From NCBI GenBank assembly GCA_001983455.1, contig LJDB01000047.1, positions 1-64,000 of the forward strand: 64,000 bases of DNA. Reading direction: 5' to 3'. Position 1 is the first letter of the stretch. Every line of letters begins with the position of its first letter. The position numbers and the translations under genes are program-made. This document shows, piece by piece, positions 9,167 to 18,554 of the stretch. Source of the DNA: Candidatus Epulonipiscium fishelsonii (GTDB taxonomy: Bacteria > Bacillota > Clostridia > Lachnospirales > Cellulosilyticaceae). The notes under the pieces were generated by a model. That model was not told the origin of the DNA. It worked only from the letters and a program-made list of their open reading frames with translations, and ran no database searches.

Positions 9167-10078
9167 ATGGAATATATTATCCAAACAAATAATTTAATGA
9201 AACGCTATGGTGAACAAATTTCAGTGGATAACTTAAATCTTAATATTCCACGTGGTTCTATATATGGGCTTTTAGGACCAAACGGAGCAGGAAAAACAAC
9301 AACCATGAAAATGCTCTTGGGATTAGTGCATCCAACCAGTGGAGACGTTAGCGTTTTTGGTAAAAATTTTACACCTAAAAATAGATTAGAAATTTTAAAA
9401 AATGTAGGCTCTTTGATTGAGTCCCCTAGTTATTATGGACATTTAACCGCAAAAGAAAACCTAGAGATTGCTTGTATGCTAAAAAATATAGACCAGAATG
9501 AAATAGATGAAGTTTTAAAGATTGTGCAACTGCAAGGGACGGGAAAAAAAACTGTATCTAAATTTTCATTAGGGATGAAACAACGTCTAGGCATTGCTTG
9601 TGCACTACTAGGTAGACCACAAGTTTTAATACTAGATGAACCTACAAACGGGCTTGATCCTGCTGGAATTTTGGAAATTCGAGAGCTTATAAAATCTCTA
9701 CCAGAAAAGTTTGGTATGACAATACTGATTTCAAGTCATCTATTAAGCGAAATTGATCAAATTGTTGATTATGTTAGCATTATGAGTAACGGAAAAATTC
9801 TTTTTCAAGATAGCTTAGATGTTTTGCATCAGCAAAAAGATACTCATCTAAGATTACGCACAACAAATAACAACAAGGTTATAGAGTTGTTCCCTAAATT
9901 TAAACTTGAAAATGATTATATTGAAATGCCTTTGCTTTTAGATAAAGATGTAGAAAAACTAAATGTTAAGCTTTTAGAAAATAATATATATATATTACGT
10001 ATGGAAGAGCAAACCAAAAGTTTAGAAGAAATCTTTTTATCAATAACAAATTCATTAAAAACGGGGAAAGGAGCATAG
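9167..10078 (+). CDS. LanF/BcrA-type ABC transporter ATPase
   Basis: ATP-binding subunit of 303 residues of a transporter that protects the cell from lantibiotic- or bacitracin-type peptides. Walker A is GPNGAGKTT near residue 38, the signature is FSLGMKQRLG and Walker B is VLILDEPTNGLDP. The C-terminal extension with the LEEIFLSIT motif is typical of the BcrA/LanF group. Start at 9167 with GGAGG upstream; the two permease genes follow two bases apart. No lantibiotic precursor or modification gene is in the window, so this is likely a stand-alone resistance module controlled by the two-component system upstream. Confidence 0.88.
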   Translation: MEYIIQTNNLMKRYGEQISVDNLNLNIPRGSIYGLLGPNGAGKTTTMKMLLGLVHPTSGDVSVFGKNFTPKNRLEILKNVGSLIESPSYYGHLTAKENLEIACMLKNIDQNEIDEVLKIVQLQGTGKKTVSKFSLGMKQRLGIACALLGRPQVLILDEPTNGLDPAGILEIRELIKSLPEKFGMTILISSHLLSEIDQIVDYVSIMSNGKILFQDSLDVLHQQKDTHLRLRTTNNNKVIELFPKFKLENDYIEMPLLLDKDVEKLNVKLLENNIYILRMEEQTKSLEEIFLSITNSLKTGKGA

Positions 10079-10080
10079 TC

Positions 10081-10821
10081 ATGTTAAAGGTAGAAATGTT
10101 GAAACTTAAGCATAAACACATAGGTCTTATGTTGATTGGATCTATATTTATACAGTTTGTAGTCGCAATTTATGCAGACAATAAAAGTGAAACGAATATT
10201 ATACAAGGCTATATGATAAGCTTGTATCAATTTGCACAGCTAAATGTTATTATATTCCCTATTATCATTGGTGTTATTATGTCAAATTTGTGTGATATAG
10301 AACATAAAGGAAATACTTTCAAACAACTATTTACTATGCAAGAAGTTAAAAAGCTGTTTAATACTAAGTTTATAATAGCAACATCATATTTATTATTAGG
10401 TCTTGCATTTCAAATTCTAGGCATTGTTGTTATAGGCCAATATTTAAATTTCGGAGATACATTGCCTGTAAAACAATATATTTTATATTTCATTTCTCAA
10501 AGTGCTACAAATGTCTTTGTTATAATTTTAATTCAATCTTTTGCTCTATATTTTTCAAATCAATTTGTTCCTATTGTTTTGGGGATAACAGGTTCATTTT
10601 TGGGGCTGATGTCAGGGTTCTTTGGAAAATTAGTTATGATGTTTATACCTACTTCATATTATCAGTTGCTTACAACTGTAAGTATGAAATGGAGCAGAAA
10701 ACCTAGAACGATAAGTTATACTTTCATTGATTTCCCAGTCTTTAGTTTTATTATAATTATATCATTATCAATTATTACTTTTTTTGTTGGCAGAAGATAT
10801 TTTAAAAAGAAAGAGGTGTAA
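10081..10821 (+). CDS. LanE/MutE-type ABC permease
   Basis: Integral membrane subunit of 246 residues with six predicted helices, opening MLKVEMLKLKHKHIG, a form typical of lantibiotic-immunity permeases of the ABC-2 type. The IEHKGNTFKQLFTMQ segment after the second helix is the family's hallmark coupling region. It is in a tight operon between the ATPase (two-base gap) and the second permease. Confidence 0.82.
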   Translation: MLKVEMLKLKHKHIGLMLIGSIFIQFVVAIYADNKSETNIIQGYMISLYQFAQLNVIIFPIIIGVIMSNLCDIEHKGNTFKQLFTMQEVKKLFNTKFIIATSYLLLGLAFQILGIVVIGQYLNFGDTLPVKQYILYFISQSATNVFVIILIQSFALYFSNQFVPIVLGITGSFLGLMSGFFGKLVMMFIPTSYYQLLTTVSMKWSRKPRTISYTFIDFPVFSFIIIISLSIITFFVGRRYFKKKEV

Positions 10822-10823
10822 AC

Positions 10824-11552
10824 ATGTCTGTTGTAAGAGCTGAATATAAAAAACTTAAACGCTCCCCAATATTGATTGCATTTTTAATATTACCTATAAT
10901 ATCAGCAGTTATGGGTACATTTAACTATACTTCAAATATTGACATACTGGATAGTACATGGTATGGTCTATGGACTCAACACACCATCTTCATTGGATAT
11001 TTTTTCTTTCCAACAATGTTGGGGCTACTTTGTTCATATCAATGGAGAGTTGAACACTTAGGTAATAATTGGAATATTTTAATGACGCAACCTATTTCCA
11101 ACGTAAAATTATTTACAGGTAAAGTAGTCGTTGCAAGTGTTATTTCTTGCTTAACTTTAGCTTATATAGGCATTTTATATTATATAGCAGGTAAGTTGAT
11201 CGGTTTTAGTGGATATCCTAAAGAGATATTAGTTTGGTTAATATTTGGAATGATTGGTTCTATTGCAGTAATTACAGTTCAACTTTTAATATCAATGGTA
11301 GTCAAAAATTTTGCCATACCCGTAGGCATTGCACTAGGGGGAGGATTTTTAGGACTAATAATGAATAGCATAGGGGGTTGGCAACTATGTCCTTATTCTT
11401 TAATTTCCATTGGACTAAATTCTGGTGAATCGGACTTGATACAAAACTATGAAGTTATGTTTCAATACGTTATTTCGGCATTTATATTTATTACTATGTC
11501 GGTACTTATCGCTACAACTATTTTAAGCAAGAAAGATGTAAACACTAAATAA
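10824..11552 (+). CDS. LanG/MutG-type ABC permease
   Basis: Second membrane subunit, 242 residues and about six helices, beginning MSVVRAEYKKLKRSPI. The region VEHLGNNWNILMTQPISNVKL matches the corresponding coupling segment in the other permease (EHKGNTFKQLF), as expected for the paralogous E and G subunits. It follows the first permease by two bases with a GAGGTG site in the overlap, and ends at the hairpin at 11571-11600. Confidence 0.82.
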   Translation: MSVVRAEYKKLKRSPILIAFLILPIISAVMGTFNYTSNIDILDSTWYGLWTQHTIFIGYFFFPTMLGLLCSYQWRVEHLGNNWNILMTQPISNVKLFTGKVVVASVISCLTLAYIGILYYIAGKLIGFSGYPKEILVWLIFGMIGSIAVITVQLLISMVVKNFAIPVGIALGGGFLGLIMNSIGGWQLCPYSLISIGLNSGESDLIQNYEVMFQYVISAFIFITMSVLIATTILSKKDVNTK

Positions 11553-11570
11553 TAAGAGAGAAAAGTATAA

Positions 11571-11600
11571 GCAGAGATTAACTTGTGTGTTAACCTCTGC
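11571..11600. terminator. bidirectional terminator between convergent operons
   Basis: GCAGAG...GTTAAC arms: GCAGAGATTAAC pairs with GTTAACCTCTGC with one mismatch around a short loop. It separates the transporter operon from the convergent hydrolase gene; on the minus strand it is followed by TTATACTTTT. Confidence 0.55.
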
Positions 11601-11614
11601 AAAATATGCTTACT

Positions 11615-13672
11615 TTATACTAGGTTCCAAAATGTAACGGTATTTGCCGATATAATCATTGTAAATAGCATTGTATTTAAAAACCCAGCAAGCCATGCAT
11701 TGTTTGTTTTCTCAAATAATACTTTCGCATATATTGCTGCAACTATAAGACAAGGAATTGTTGCAAATAGCAAAATTCCATTTAACGCTTGAGCTGGATA
11801 AAATGCTACCCCTGTTAAAAAAAGAAATCCATATTGTAATGCTACCCAAATACATAGCCCGCCTACATTAAGCAATAATGCTATTATAATTTCACCTCGT
11901 ACTTTTCTAGTGTTAGCATTAATGACAATTACATTAATAAAATAAAAGATAAATAAGAAAGGCATATATCTAAGTGCTGTTATTAAATGTTCTATTTTAA
12001 AAGTTCTAACTGCCCAAGTCCAAATTCTAAAGTCTACTTTAAATATTGCTTGTATGATAAACAATATAATATAAGCTCCAACAACTGATACTAGTGAAGT
12101 TGCAAAACTAGAGATGATTGCGGAAATGTTCCAAGTAAGTCCATAGCTTTGAGCAGTATCTCCTAGCTTAACTTTAAACATACTATATACCATAGCCAAA
12201 ATAATAGCAGATATGACAGTTGACCCTAGTGCCCAAAATACAATTTGATTTGTTGTTGGTTGATTAAATGTTGGGCCTGTAATTAAGATTTTATCAGACA
12301 ATTGGAATAATAAAATTCCAGCAATTGATATTATAGCTGTGTACATCATAGCTTTTGCTTGATAAAAACTTTGATTTTTATAGAATTTTATTAGTAACCA
12401 AATACTAATAATCAACATAATCCCGCTACCAATAGTCAGTATATTTATTCCAATTTCTTGTCTATCCATCAATACAGGAAATAAAATCACTGGATAAATA
12501 AGGCTTATTACTAAAATTAATTTGTCTAGTATTTTTTGACTGTTAGTACTAGGCGGTGAAACAGGTTTCGCTTCATCCGTAATAGCGTTTTTAAAGAATG
12601 GCAATTTTAATAATTCTCCTGCAAATGATACAATAAGCAGGAAAAATCCTATCATAGCAATAAAATTGGATAGTTCTTTTAAAATCCAACTTTGACTATT
12701 TGGATCTAAGTTTGCATTTACCATATCTTCAGGGATTACTCCTGCAAAAACTGTTTGATAAAACTCAATCATAAGAGCTGTTGTTGAAGCAGAAAAATGG
12801 TTCCAAGGATGTATTTCGTTAGGAGTATATATAATACGTTGTCCTGATTGAGATTTACGCACAACATTATTGTCCACTATGACATCTCCTGATTGAACTG
12901 AATAAAATTTTCCTGCTGTAGCTTCTTCCGTTCCTAAAAATAATTTGCCAGAAGTTGTTTCCGTAAAATCTTTTCTTGTAACACTACCTTCCGCAATGGG
13001 CACATCTGGATTAAAGAAAAATTCATCATATTTTGCAGCAATAATTCCAACTGTCCTGTCTCCAAATGCTGCTTGAATATCTTCTTGTGATGCAACAAAT
13101 GAAGCATATGAAAAATCTGCTGCTACAGGAAGACCTGCAAATATATTTCTGGTGCCTCGTGTTAATGATGCCATTTCATCCATATACATAGCTAAAATGG
13201 TTGAAAATCCTCCCATAGAATGCCCGCTTACTGCAATATATGCGTTGCCAAATTCATCTTTTAATGTATAATCTTGTGATGCCATATAATTTGCTGCATC
13301 TAGTTGTGAATAAAGCCAAAATGTAGAGAACTCTTTCCCAGTTTCAATATCTGCTTCCCACCTAGAGTCTCCATGGTCATACATATCAAGTGCCAAGACA
13401 ATATAGCCTCTTTTAGACATTTCAATTGCTGGAGCATCTTGCATCTCTTTTGTATTTAAATAACCATGAGTTAATACTATAACTGGCCTTTTGCTATCTA
13501 TATCCATTTCTTTTGGCATATATAGATAGCCACTTAACGTTCCTCGTTCTGTTTCAAATTCAATCTCACTAATATTTACTTTTAGCATTGATGAATGCTG
13601 CAAGCTGGCACAACAACTGCCGACTAATATTAATAATAATGCAACGCTGAATAAACTTCTTAAAGTTTTCAT
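11615..13672 (-). CDS. exported alpha/beta hydrolase fused to a polytopic membrane domain
   Basis: This 685-residue protein has an N-terminal signal/anchor helix (LRSLFSVALLLILVGSCCASL), an alpha/beta-hydrolase domain to about residue 320, and then about ten membrane helices to the C-terminus. The nucleophile elbow is AVSGHSMGGFST, the oxyanion region PVIVLTHGYLNTKEM, and a likely catalytic His sits in NEIHPWNHFSAST. It should be a serine hydrolase (esterase or lipase-like) facing outward, with the membrane part as anchor or channel. A CysCys in SCCASL hints at, but does not prove, a lipobox. Start at 13672 with GAGGTGG upstream. It is monocistronic; substrate unknown. Confidence 0.75.
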   Translation of the reverse strand: MKTLRSLFSVALLLILVGSCCASLQHSSMLKVNISEIEFETERGTLSGYLYMPKEMDIDSKRPVIVLTHGYLNTKEMQDAPAIEMSKRGYIVLALDMYDHGDSRWEADIETGKEFSTFWLYSQLDAANYMASQDYTLKDEFGNAYIAVSGHSMGGFSTILAMYMDEMASLTRGTRNIFAGLPVAADFSYASFVASQEDIQAAFGDRTVGIIAAKYDEFFFNPDVPIAEGSVTRKDFTETTSGKLFLGTEEATAGKFYSVQSGDVIVDNNVVRKSQSGQRIIYTPNEIHPWNHFSASTTALMIEFYQTVFAGVIPEDMVNANLDPNSQSWILKELSNFIAMIGFFLLIVSFAGELLKLPFFKNAITDEAKPVSPPSTNSQKILDKLILVISLIYPVILFPVLMDRQEIGINILTIGSGIMLIISIWLLIKFYKNQSFYQAKAMMYTAIISIAGILLFQLSDKILITGPTFNQPTTNQIVFWALGSTVISAIILAMVYSMFKVKLGDTAQSYGLTWNISAIISSFATSLVSVVGAYIILFIIQAIFKVDFRIWTWAVRTFKIEHLITALRYMPFLFIFYFINVIVINANTRKVRGEIIIALLLNVGGLCIWVALQYGFLFLTGVAFYPAQALNGILLFATIPCLIVAAIYAKVLFEKTNNAWLAGFLNTMLFTMIISANTVTFWNLV

Positions 13673-13844
13673 TTACCACCTCTTTAAATTTTTATGTAAA
13701 ACCAACCAATGTATTATAAGCTACATGTATTTAACATCATAAATATGCAAATAACTTATTGCTACATATAAGAAAATTATACCGATTTAATATAACACAG
13801 TCAATAAATCTTAGATAGAAATATTTATATAAATACATAAAATA

Positions 13845-13872
13845 AGCCAGTGCATATGATAGTGCACTGGCT
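13845..13872 (-). terminator. terminator after the S9 peptidase/amidohydrolase operon
   Basis: AGCCAGTGCA at 13845-13854 pairs perfectly with TGCACTGGCT at 13863-13872 over an eight-base loop. On the minus strand the stem is followed by TATTTTATG, which fits termination of the amidohydrolase transcript. Confidence 0.65.
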
Positions 13873-13910
13873 TTCTAATAATTAAATATAGTAGTATTCT
13901 TGATGTTATT

Positions 13911-15062
13911 TTATTGCTCTAGGGTGTTTCTATATATTACCCCATCAATCATAACAAGATTGCATAGTGAAAGCGAACTAAATGGATGCCCATCAAAAAT
14001 AGCAATATCCGCATCTTTACCAACTTCCAGTGAACCTACTTTATCATCTACACCAAGTAATTTAGCTGGAGCTAACGTAATTGCTTCAAACGCATCTTTC
14101 TCTTCCAATCCTCTACGCATTAAATGTCCTATACGTGCTGGAAGCCACGCTGTTTCTGAAGCTGTGTCAGCTGTAATACAAATTGGCACACCAGCTTTTC
14201 TTAAAATACCTGCAACTTCAGGAGTTCTTTCATGAAGTTCTTGTTTTGATGGAGCTTTTAAGATTGGGCCAACAACACATACTACTCTTTTTTCAGCAAG
14301 TATGTCTGCTATTTTGTAGCCTTCAGTTGCATGTTCAATTGAATAGTCTAGGTTAAACTCTTCAGCAACACGCACGCCTGTCATAATATCATCAGCACGA
14401 TGTGCATGAATACGTACTTTCATTTCTCCACGAACAACTTTTACCAAAGACTCCATAGCAAAATCAAATTTGGGCTCAGCGCCTTCTTTCAACTTGTCAG
14501 AATACACTTTTGCTTCAGCTAAAGTTTTTCTTAAAATCCCAGCAACACCCATGCGTGTCATTGGCATTTTGCCATCTTTGCCATACACTCCTCTAGGGTT
14601 TTCTCCTAGTGCCATTTTCATTTGTTCAGTACCTTCAATTATCATTTCAGCTGCTGTTTTGCCTCTTAATTTAAAGGTAATTCCTGTTCCTCCAATAACA
14701 TTAGCAGATCCAGGCAATGTGCAAACAGTTGTAAATCCTGCATCACGCACTTTATCAATAGCATAATCGTCAGGGTTTAAAGCATCCATCGCACGAACAT
14801 ATGGTGTAATTGGAGAACTCATTTCGTTTCCATCATAAGGCCCTCTAAATGTACCAGGCTCATTAAATGTAGAAATATGAGTATGTGCATCAATAAGCCC
14901 TGGCATAACATAATGTTTTGAAGCATCAATAATTTGAGCATCTTCTGGTATTTCAACGTTTGTTCCAATTGCCTTAATTTTTCCTTCTTCAACTAAAATA
15001 ACGGCATTTTCTAATACCCCATTTGTAATTGTGATAACTGTACCACCTTTTATTGCAATCAT
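13911..15062 (-). CDS. imidazolonepropionase-like metal-dependent amidohydrolase
   Basis: Amidohydrolase-superfamily enzyme of 383 residues. Metal ligands are visible: DAHTH after strand 1, HAH in VRIHAHRADD, His in SIEHATEG and the final Asp in CITADTAS. The family includes imidazolonepropionase and Xaa-Pro/Xaa-Arg dipeptidases. It lies 31 bases downstream of a peptidase S9 gene in the same operon, which favours a role in breaking down dipeptides or cyclic amides released by that peptidase. The start at 15062 has AAGGACAGG upstream. A second member of the superfamily (33347-34495) sits in a transport operon. Confidence 0.8.
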   Translation of the reverse strand: MIAIKGGTVITITNGVLENAVILVEEGKIKAIGTNVEIPEDAQIIDASKHYVMPGLIDAHTHISTFNEPGTFRGPYDGNEMSSPITPYVRAMDALNPDDYAIDKVRDAGFTTVCTLPGSANVIGGTGITFKLRGKTAAEMIIEGTEQMKMALGENPRGVYGKDGKMPMTRMGVAGILRKTLAEAKVYSDKLKEGAEPKFDFAMESLVKVVRGEMKVRIHAHRADDIMTGVRVAEEFNLDYSIEHATEGYKIADILAEKRVVCVVGPILKAPSKQELHERTPEVAGILRKAGVPICITADTASETAWLPARIGHLMRRGLEEKDAFEAITLAPAKLLGVDDKVGSLEVGKDADIAIFDGHPFSSLSLCNLVMIDGVIYRNTLEQ

Positions 15063-15093
15063 TTCCTGTCCTTCTTTCTATAATATTATATAT

Positions 15094-17079
15094 TTAATTT
15101 TTTAAAAATTTCTCAAACCACTGGGTAATTTCTTCAAGACGTTTCACACGTGCTTTAGGCCTTCCGCTTCTTGAAAGCTCATGATTTTCACCTTTAATAA
15201 GACAAAGCCTAGCTTCAATGCCATGATATTTTAATGCTGTGAACATTTGAAAAGCTTCAGGAGTCCAACATCTATAGTCTTTATCTGAATGTATAAATAA
15301 AGTTGGTGTTGTAGCTTTATCAGCATATTTAAGTGGAGAATGCCACCACAACTTGTCATGATTATCCCAAGGTGTAGATTGATTTTGGTCTGCATTAAAG
15401 TAATACCCGATGTCAGTTGTACCAAATTTCCCAATAAAGTTTGAAATACTTCTTTGTGTTACAGCACATTTATAACGGTTAGTGTGCCCAATAATCCAGT
15501 TTGTCATAAATCCACCGTATGAACCACCAGTAACGCCTACTCTATTTACATCAATTTGAGGATACTTTTCTAATACAGAGTCTGTAAATGCCATAAAATC
15601 ATCAAAGTCGATTGTTCCGTATTTTCCCCTCAAATTTGCAAACTCATTATCTTTGCCATCACTTCCACGAGGATTACAATAAAATACAAAGTATCCCATG
15701 TTTGCCCACAGTTGCATCTCATGATAAAAAACTGTGCCATATGCTGTTTTGGGTCCGCCGTGTATATCTAAAATAGCAGGATATTCTTTATTTGGGTCAT
15801 AATCCACAGGTTCAAGTATATATCCATCAATTTCAATTCCATCATTATTTATAAATGGAATGTATTTTGGAGTGACTATAGATTTGTTTTTTAATATCTC
15901 TTCATTTATAGTAGTTAATTGAACTTCTTGCTGGTTTATTTCATAAATTTCCTGCAATTTTTGTCCACGAAGTCCTACAAAATAAAAATTTGTGCCATCC
16001 GTATCAAAACAATCAACAGAACCATTATCCTCACTAATAGTAGTAATTTCACCACTAGGGTTTAGCTTATGAATAAACGAACTTTTTCCTGCTGTTGTAA
16101 CAAAATAAAAATCATCTCCAACCATTTTTTTACTTTTTACTTTGCCATAACGACAGTCAGAGCCGATTGAATTTCCCCATCCATAATTATGTTCCGCTAA
16201 AAGTTCTAGTTTACCGTCTTGTACAAAATAAAAATTGTTGTTTTGAAGAAAACCATACTTTTTCATATCATTCGCTACAATCATTATTTTTTCACCCATA
16301 AACTCTGCAGCACTAATATTGTACTTTTCTTCTTGAGCAAACACGACGCTGTTTTCACATTTTTCAATATCATAACATGAAACACTATTAATTAATTCAA
16401 ATTTATCAGTAAATCGATTAGCAATATATAAAATTTTTCCATCTTTAATTTGAAAATCACTTACCGAAGTGAATTCATCACATAAAGGTGTTAGCTCTTG
16501 TGTGCTACGCTTGTATAAATATAACCGATTTCTTTTTTTATTAGTAAATCCTCCACCATTAAACCAAAATGGTATCTCGTCTATTATCTCATATCCTTTA
16601 CTATCTTTAATTTTTGAAATTGCATCTGTTCTTGCTTCTCCTTTTAGGTTGTTTAAATTAATTCTGTTTGGGTCATATTTCGCTACTAGAACGAACGTGT
16701 CTTTATCAATTGATTTAATATTTAATACAGGCATAGGAATACGCATATATTCTTGTGCCTCACCACCGTTTATATAAATATTATAATAGACTGTCCATGT
16801 TTCTCCTTCTGATATTCTAGATTTCAGTGCTTCATTTCTCATTGATTGGAACAAAATGTTTGTTTCGTCAAGCCAAATAAAGTTCGACTCTTTATTTAAC
16901 GCAGTAAGCCTTGAATAACCTTTTGTTTTAGTATCCATAACCCAAATGTTAGATGAATATCCATTATTATTGTAATCAGCATTATGTACTACAAAAGCTA
17001 ATTTCGCATTATCTTGTGATAAAGTGATATTTGAAATGTAGTTATAACTCAAAAAATCTTTTAACTGTAATTTTTCCAT
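15094..17079 (-). CDS. prolyl oligopeptidase-family (S9) serine peptidase
   Basis: Acylaminoacyl/dipeptidyl-peptidase-like enzyme of 661 residues without signal peptide, so cytoplasmic. The first 400 residues form a beta-propeller-like part that filters short peptides; the catalytic domain has the nucleophile in TGGSYGGFMTN (Ser about 520), an Asp near 600 in LFIHSDKDYRCW and His about 633 in GENHELSRSG. It starts an operon with the amidohydrolase. An 8-bp inverted repeat (GCGATTAA...TTAATCGC, 17127-17145) lies just upstream and could be an operator. Confidence 0.9.
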   Translation of the reverse strand: MEKLQLKDFLSYNYISNITLSQDNAKLAFVVHNADYNNNGYSSNIWVMDTKTKGYSRLTALNKESNFIWLDETNILFQSMRNEALKSRISEGETWTVYYNIYINGGEAQEYMRIPMPVLNIKSIDKDTFVLVAKYDPNRINLNNLKGEARTDAISKIKDSKGYEIIDEIPFWFNGGGFTNKKRNRLYLYKRSTQELTPLCDEFTSVSDFQIKDGKILYIANRFTDKFELINSVSCYDIEKCENSVVFAQEEKYNISAAEFMGEKIMIVANDMKKYGFLQNNNFYFVQDGKLELLAEHNYGWGNSIGSDCRYGKVKSKKMVGDDFYFVTTAGKSSFIHKLNPSGEITTISEDNGSVDCFDTDGTNFYFVGLRGQKLQEIYEINQQEVQLTTINEEILKNKSIVTPKYIPFINNDGIEIDGYILEPVDYDPNKEYPAILDIHGGPKTAYGTVFYHEMQLWANMGYFVFYCNPRGSDGKDNEFANLRGKYGTIDFDDFMAFTDSVLEKYPQIDVNRVGVTGGSYGGFMTNWIIGHTNRYKCAVTQRSISNFIGKFGTTDIGYYFNADQNQSTPWDNHDKLWWHSPLKYADKATTPTLFIHSDKDYRCWTPEAFQMFTALKYHGIEARLCLIKGENHELSRSGRPKARVKRLEEITQWFEKFLKN

Positions 17080-17444
17080 ATTTAAATACTCCTTTGGCCA
17101 ATATAATTATCATACTAGAAATACAAGCGATTAAATATTAATCGCCTTTAAAAGTTACCTATATTTTTGTTCAGTATTTTCAGGTATAAATTTTCCTTTG
17201 TTATTCATTCTTATCAAGTAAGTATTTTTTAATATAGTGTGATTTTTGTTTTGAAATATTTTTGCCTTAAAATAAGTTTGCTTTTCCTTTTTCTAATATA
17301 TGCGTATATTTAATATTTAATCCTATTCCATAAAAATCGTATATAAGCACAAACTTAATCCTATATTTTGGAAACAAAATATATTAACTCAACGTCATAA
17401 TACAGAGCTTATAACAAAACAAACATTAGTAACTTAATATGTAC
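17080..17444. other. divergent intergenic region, 17080-17444
   Basis: AT-rich, no coding frame that I can support. It holds the inverted repeat GCGATTAA (17127-17134) / TTAATCGC (17138-17145) in front of the S9 peptidase gene. Otherwise I see nothing beyond the promoter listed separately at its right edge. Confidence 0.4.
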
Positions 17445-17473
17445 TTGAATAAGTAATTATGACATAATAATAT
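17445..17473 (+). promoter_or_regulatory. promoter of the DUF4349 lipoprotein gene
   Basis: TTGAAT at 17445-17450 and TAATAT at 17468-17473 are 17 bases apart, and the gene starts 37 bases downstream. Confidence 0.45.
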
Positions 17474-17509
17474 ATTTTGAACAAAAAGTATAATAAAGGG
17501 AGGATATTT

Positions 17510-18424
17510 ATGTTTAAAAAAATATTTATAATGATAATGTCATGTGTTTTATTAATAGGCTGCGGTAGTAGTGCAGAGCCAGAGTCAGGGCTATTTATAG
17601 AAGAAAGTCTAGCATCTAATATAGCGATGGATAGTGCACCTATGATGGATATGGCATCTATATCTATGAAAAGTGGCGCTGGATCTAATTCCGTTATGCC
17701 AGACATGCAATTTCCTAATAGGAAGATAATAAAAAGTGGAAGAGTAAGCATTGAAACTCTAGAGTTTGACAATTCTATAAATTACATATTTGAGGAAGTA
17801 GAACAGCTTGGCGGTTTTATAGAATTATATGAAGTTGATGGTAGTGGAGAGCAATATAAAGATTATGATAGTAGCTATAGCAATGCAGCACGTTATGCTA
17901 CAGTAAAAGCTAGAATTCCTGAAAATATGTTTACACAATTTATAAACACTACAGAAAAGTATGGGATGGTAGTTTATAAATCTATCGAATCTGAAGATAT
18001 TACTGACCAGTATGTTGATACTGAACTTAGAATAGAAACATTAACTATTCAGCAAGAAAGGCTTACCGAATTGCTTGAAAAGTCAGGTACTCTTACAGAA
18101 ATCTTTGAAATTGAAAAAGAACTAGCAAATGTGTTATATGAACTAGAGTCATTTCAAGGTACACTAAATCAATATGACAGCCTAGTTGATTTCGCTACAG
18201 TTACAATTTATATTGATGAAGTTTATAAATACGAAGAGCAACTTCCAGTACCCAAAACTTTTTCAGAGAGAATTTCAGTTGCTTTTTCAGATATGATAGA
18301 TAAGTTTATAGAAAATACTCAAAATGCAGTTGTTTTGTTAATATATGGTATCCCACTTATAGTTATAGCTGTTTTAATTTTGGTAATTATTAAAATTATA
18401 ATAAAAAGTAAGAAAAATAAATAA
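17510..18424 (+). CDS. DUF4349 lipoprotein
   Basis: Surface lipoprotein of 304 residues. It has a lipobox LLIGC (Cys about residue 18), a low-complexity linker, then the DUF4349 domain opening RKIIKSGRVSIET, a coiled-coil part around TLTIQQERLTELLEKSG...IFEIEKELANV, and a C-terminal membrane helix (LLIYGIPLIVIAVLILVIIK) with a lysine-rich tail. Proteins of this family are of unknown function, apparently anchored at both ends in the membrane. The start is the ATG at 17510, with AAAGGGAGG upstream; the frame is open further up but the signal peptide fixes this start. Confidence 0.85.
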   Translation: MFKKIFIMIMSCVLLIGCGSSAEPESGLFIEESLASNIAMDSAPMMDMASISMKSGAGSNSVMPDMQFPNRKIIKSGRVSIETLEFDNSINYIFEEVEQLGGFIELYEVDGSGEQYKDYDSSYSNAARYATVKARIPENMFTQFINTTEKYGMVVYKSIESEDITDQYVDTELRIETLTIQQERLTELLEKSGTLTEIFEIEKELANVLYELESFQGTLNQYDSLVDFATVTIYIDEVYKYEEQLPVPKTFSERISVAFSDMIDKFIENTQNAVVLLIYGIPLIVIAVLILVIIKIIIKSKKNK

Positions 18425-18475
18425 TGAAGTTAGGCTCCGTTATCAATTATGATATGCCTTGAACTCTTTTTGTCA

Positions 18476-18528
18476 GTATATTAAAATAATTAGCAAAGGT
18501 ATCTTTCATTATTTTAATATACCTTTTT
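18476..18528 (+). terminator. intrinsic terminator after the DUF4349 gene
   Basis: GTATATTAAAATAAT at 18476-18490 pairs perfectly with ATTATTTTAATATAC at 18508-18522, followed by CTTTTTT. Confidence 0.85.
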
Positions 18529-18554
18529 TATTACAAAAAAAGGAGTAGACAATT

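Noticed and set aside
14470-14766. Plus-strand frame inside the amidohydrolase at 13911-15062
   Set aside because: Antisense shadow; the minus-strand gene has all metal-binding motifs.
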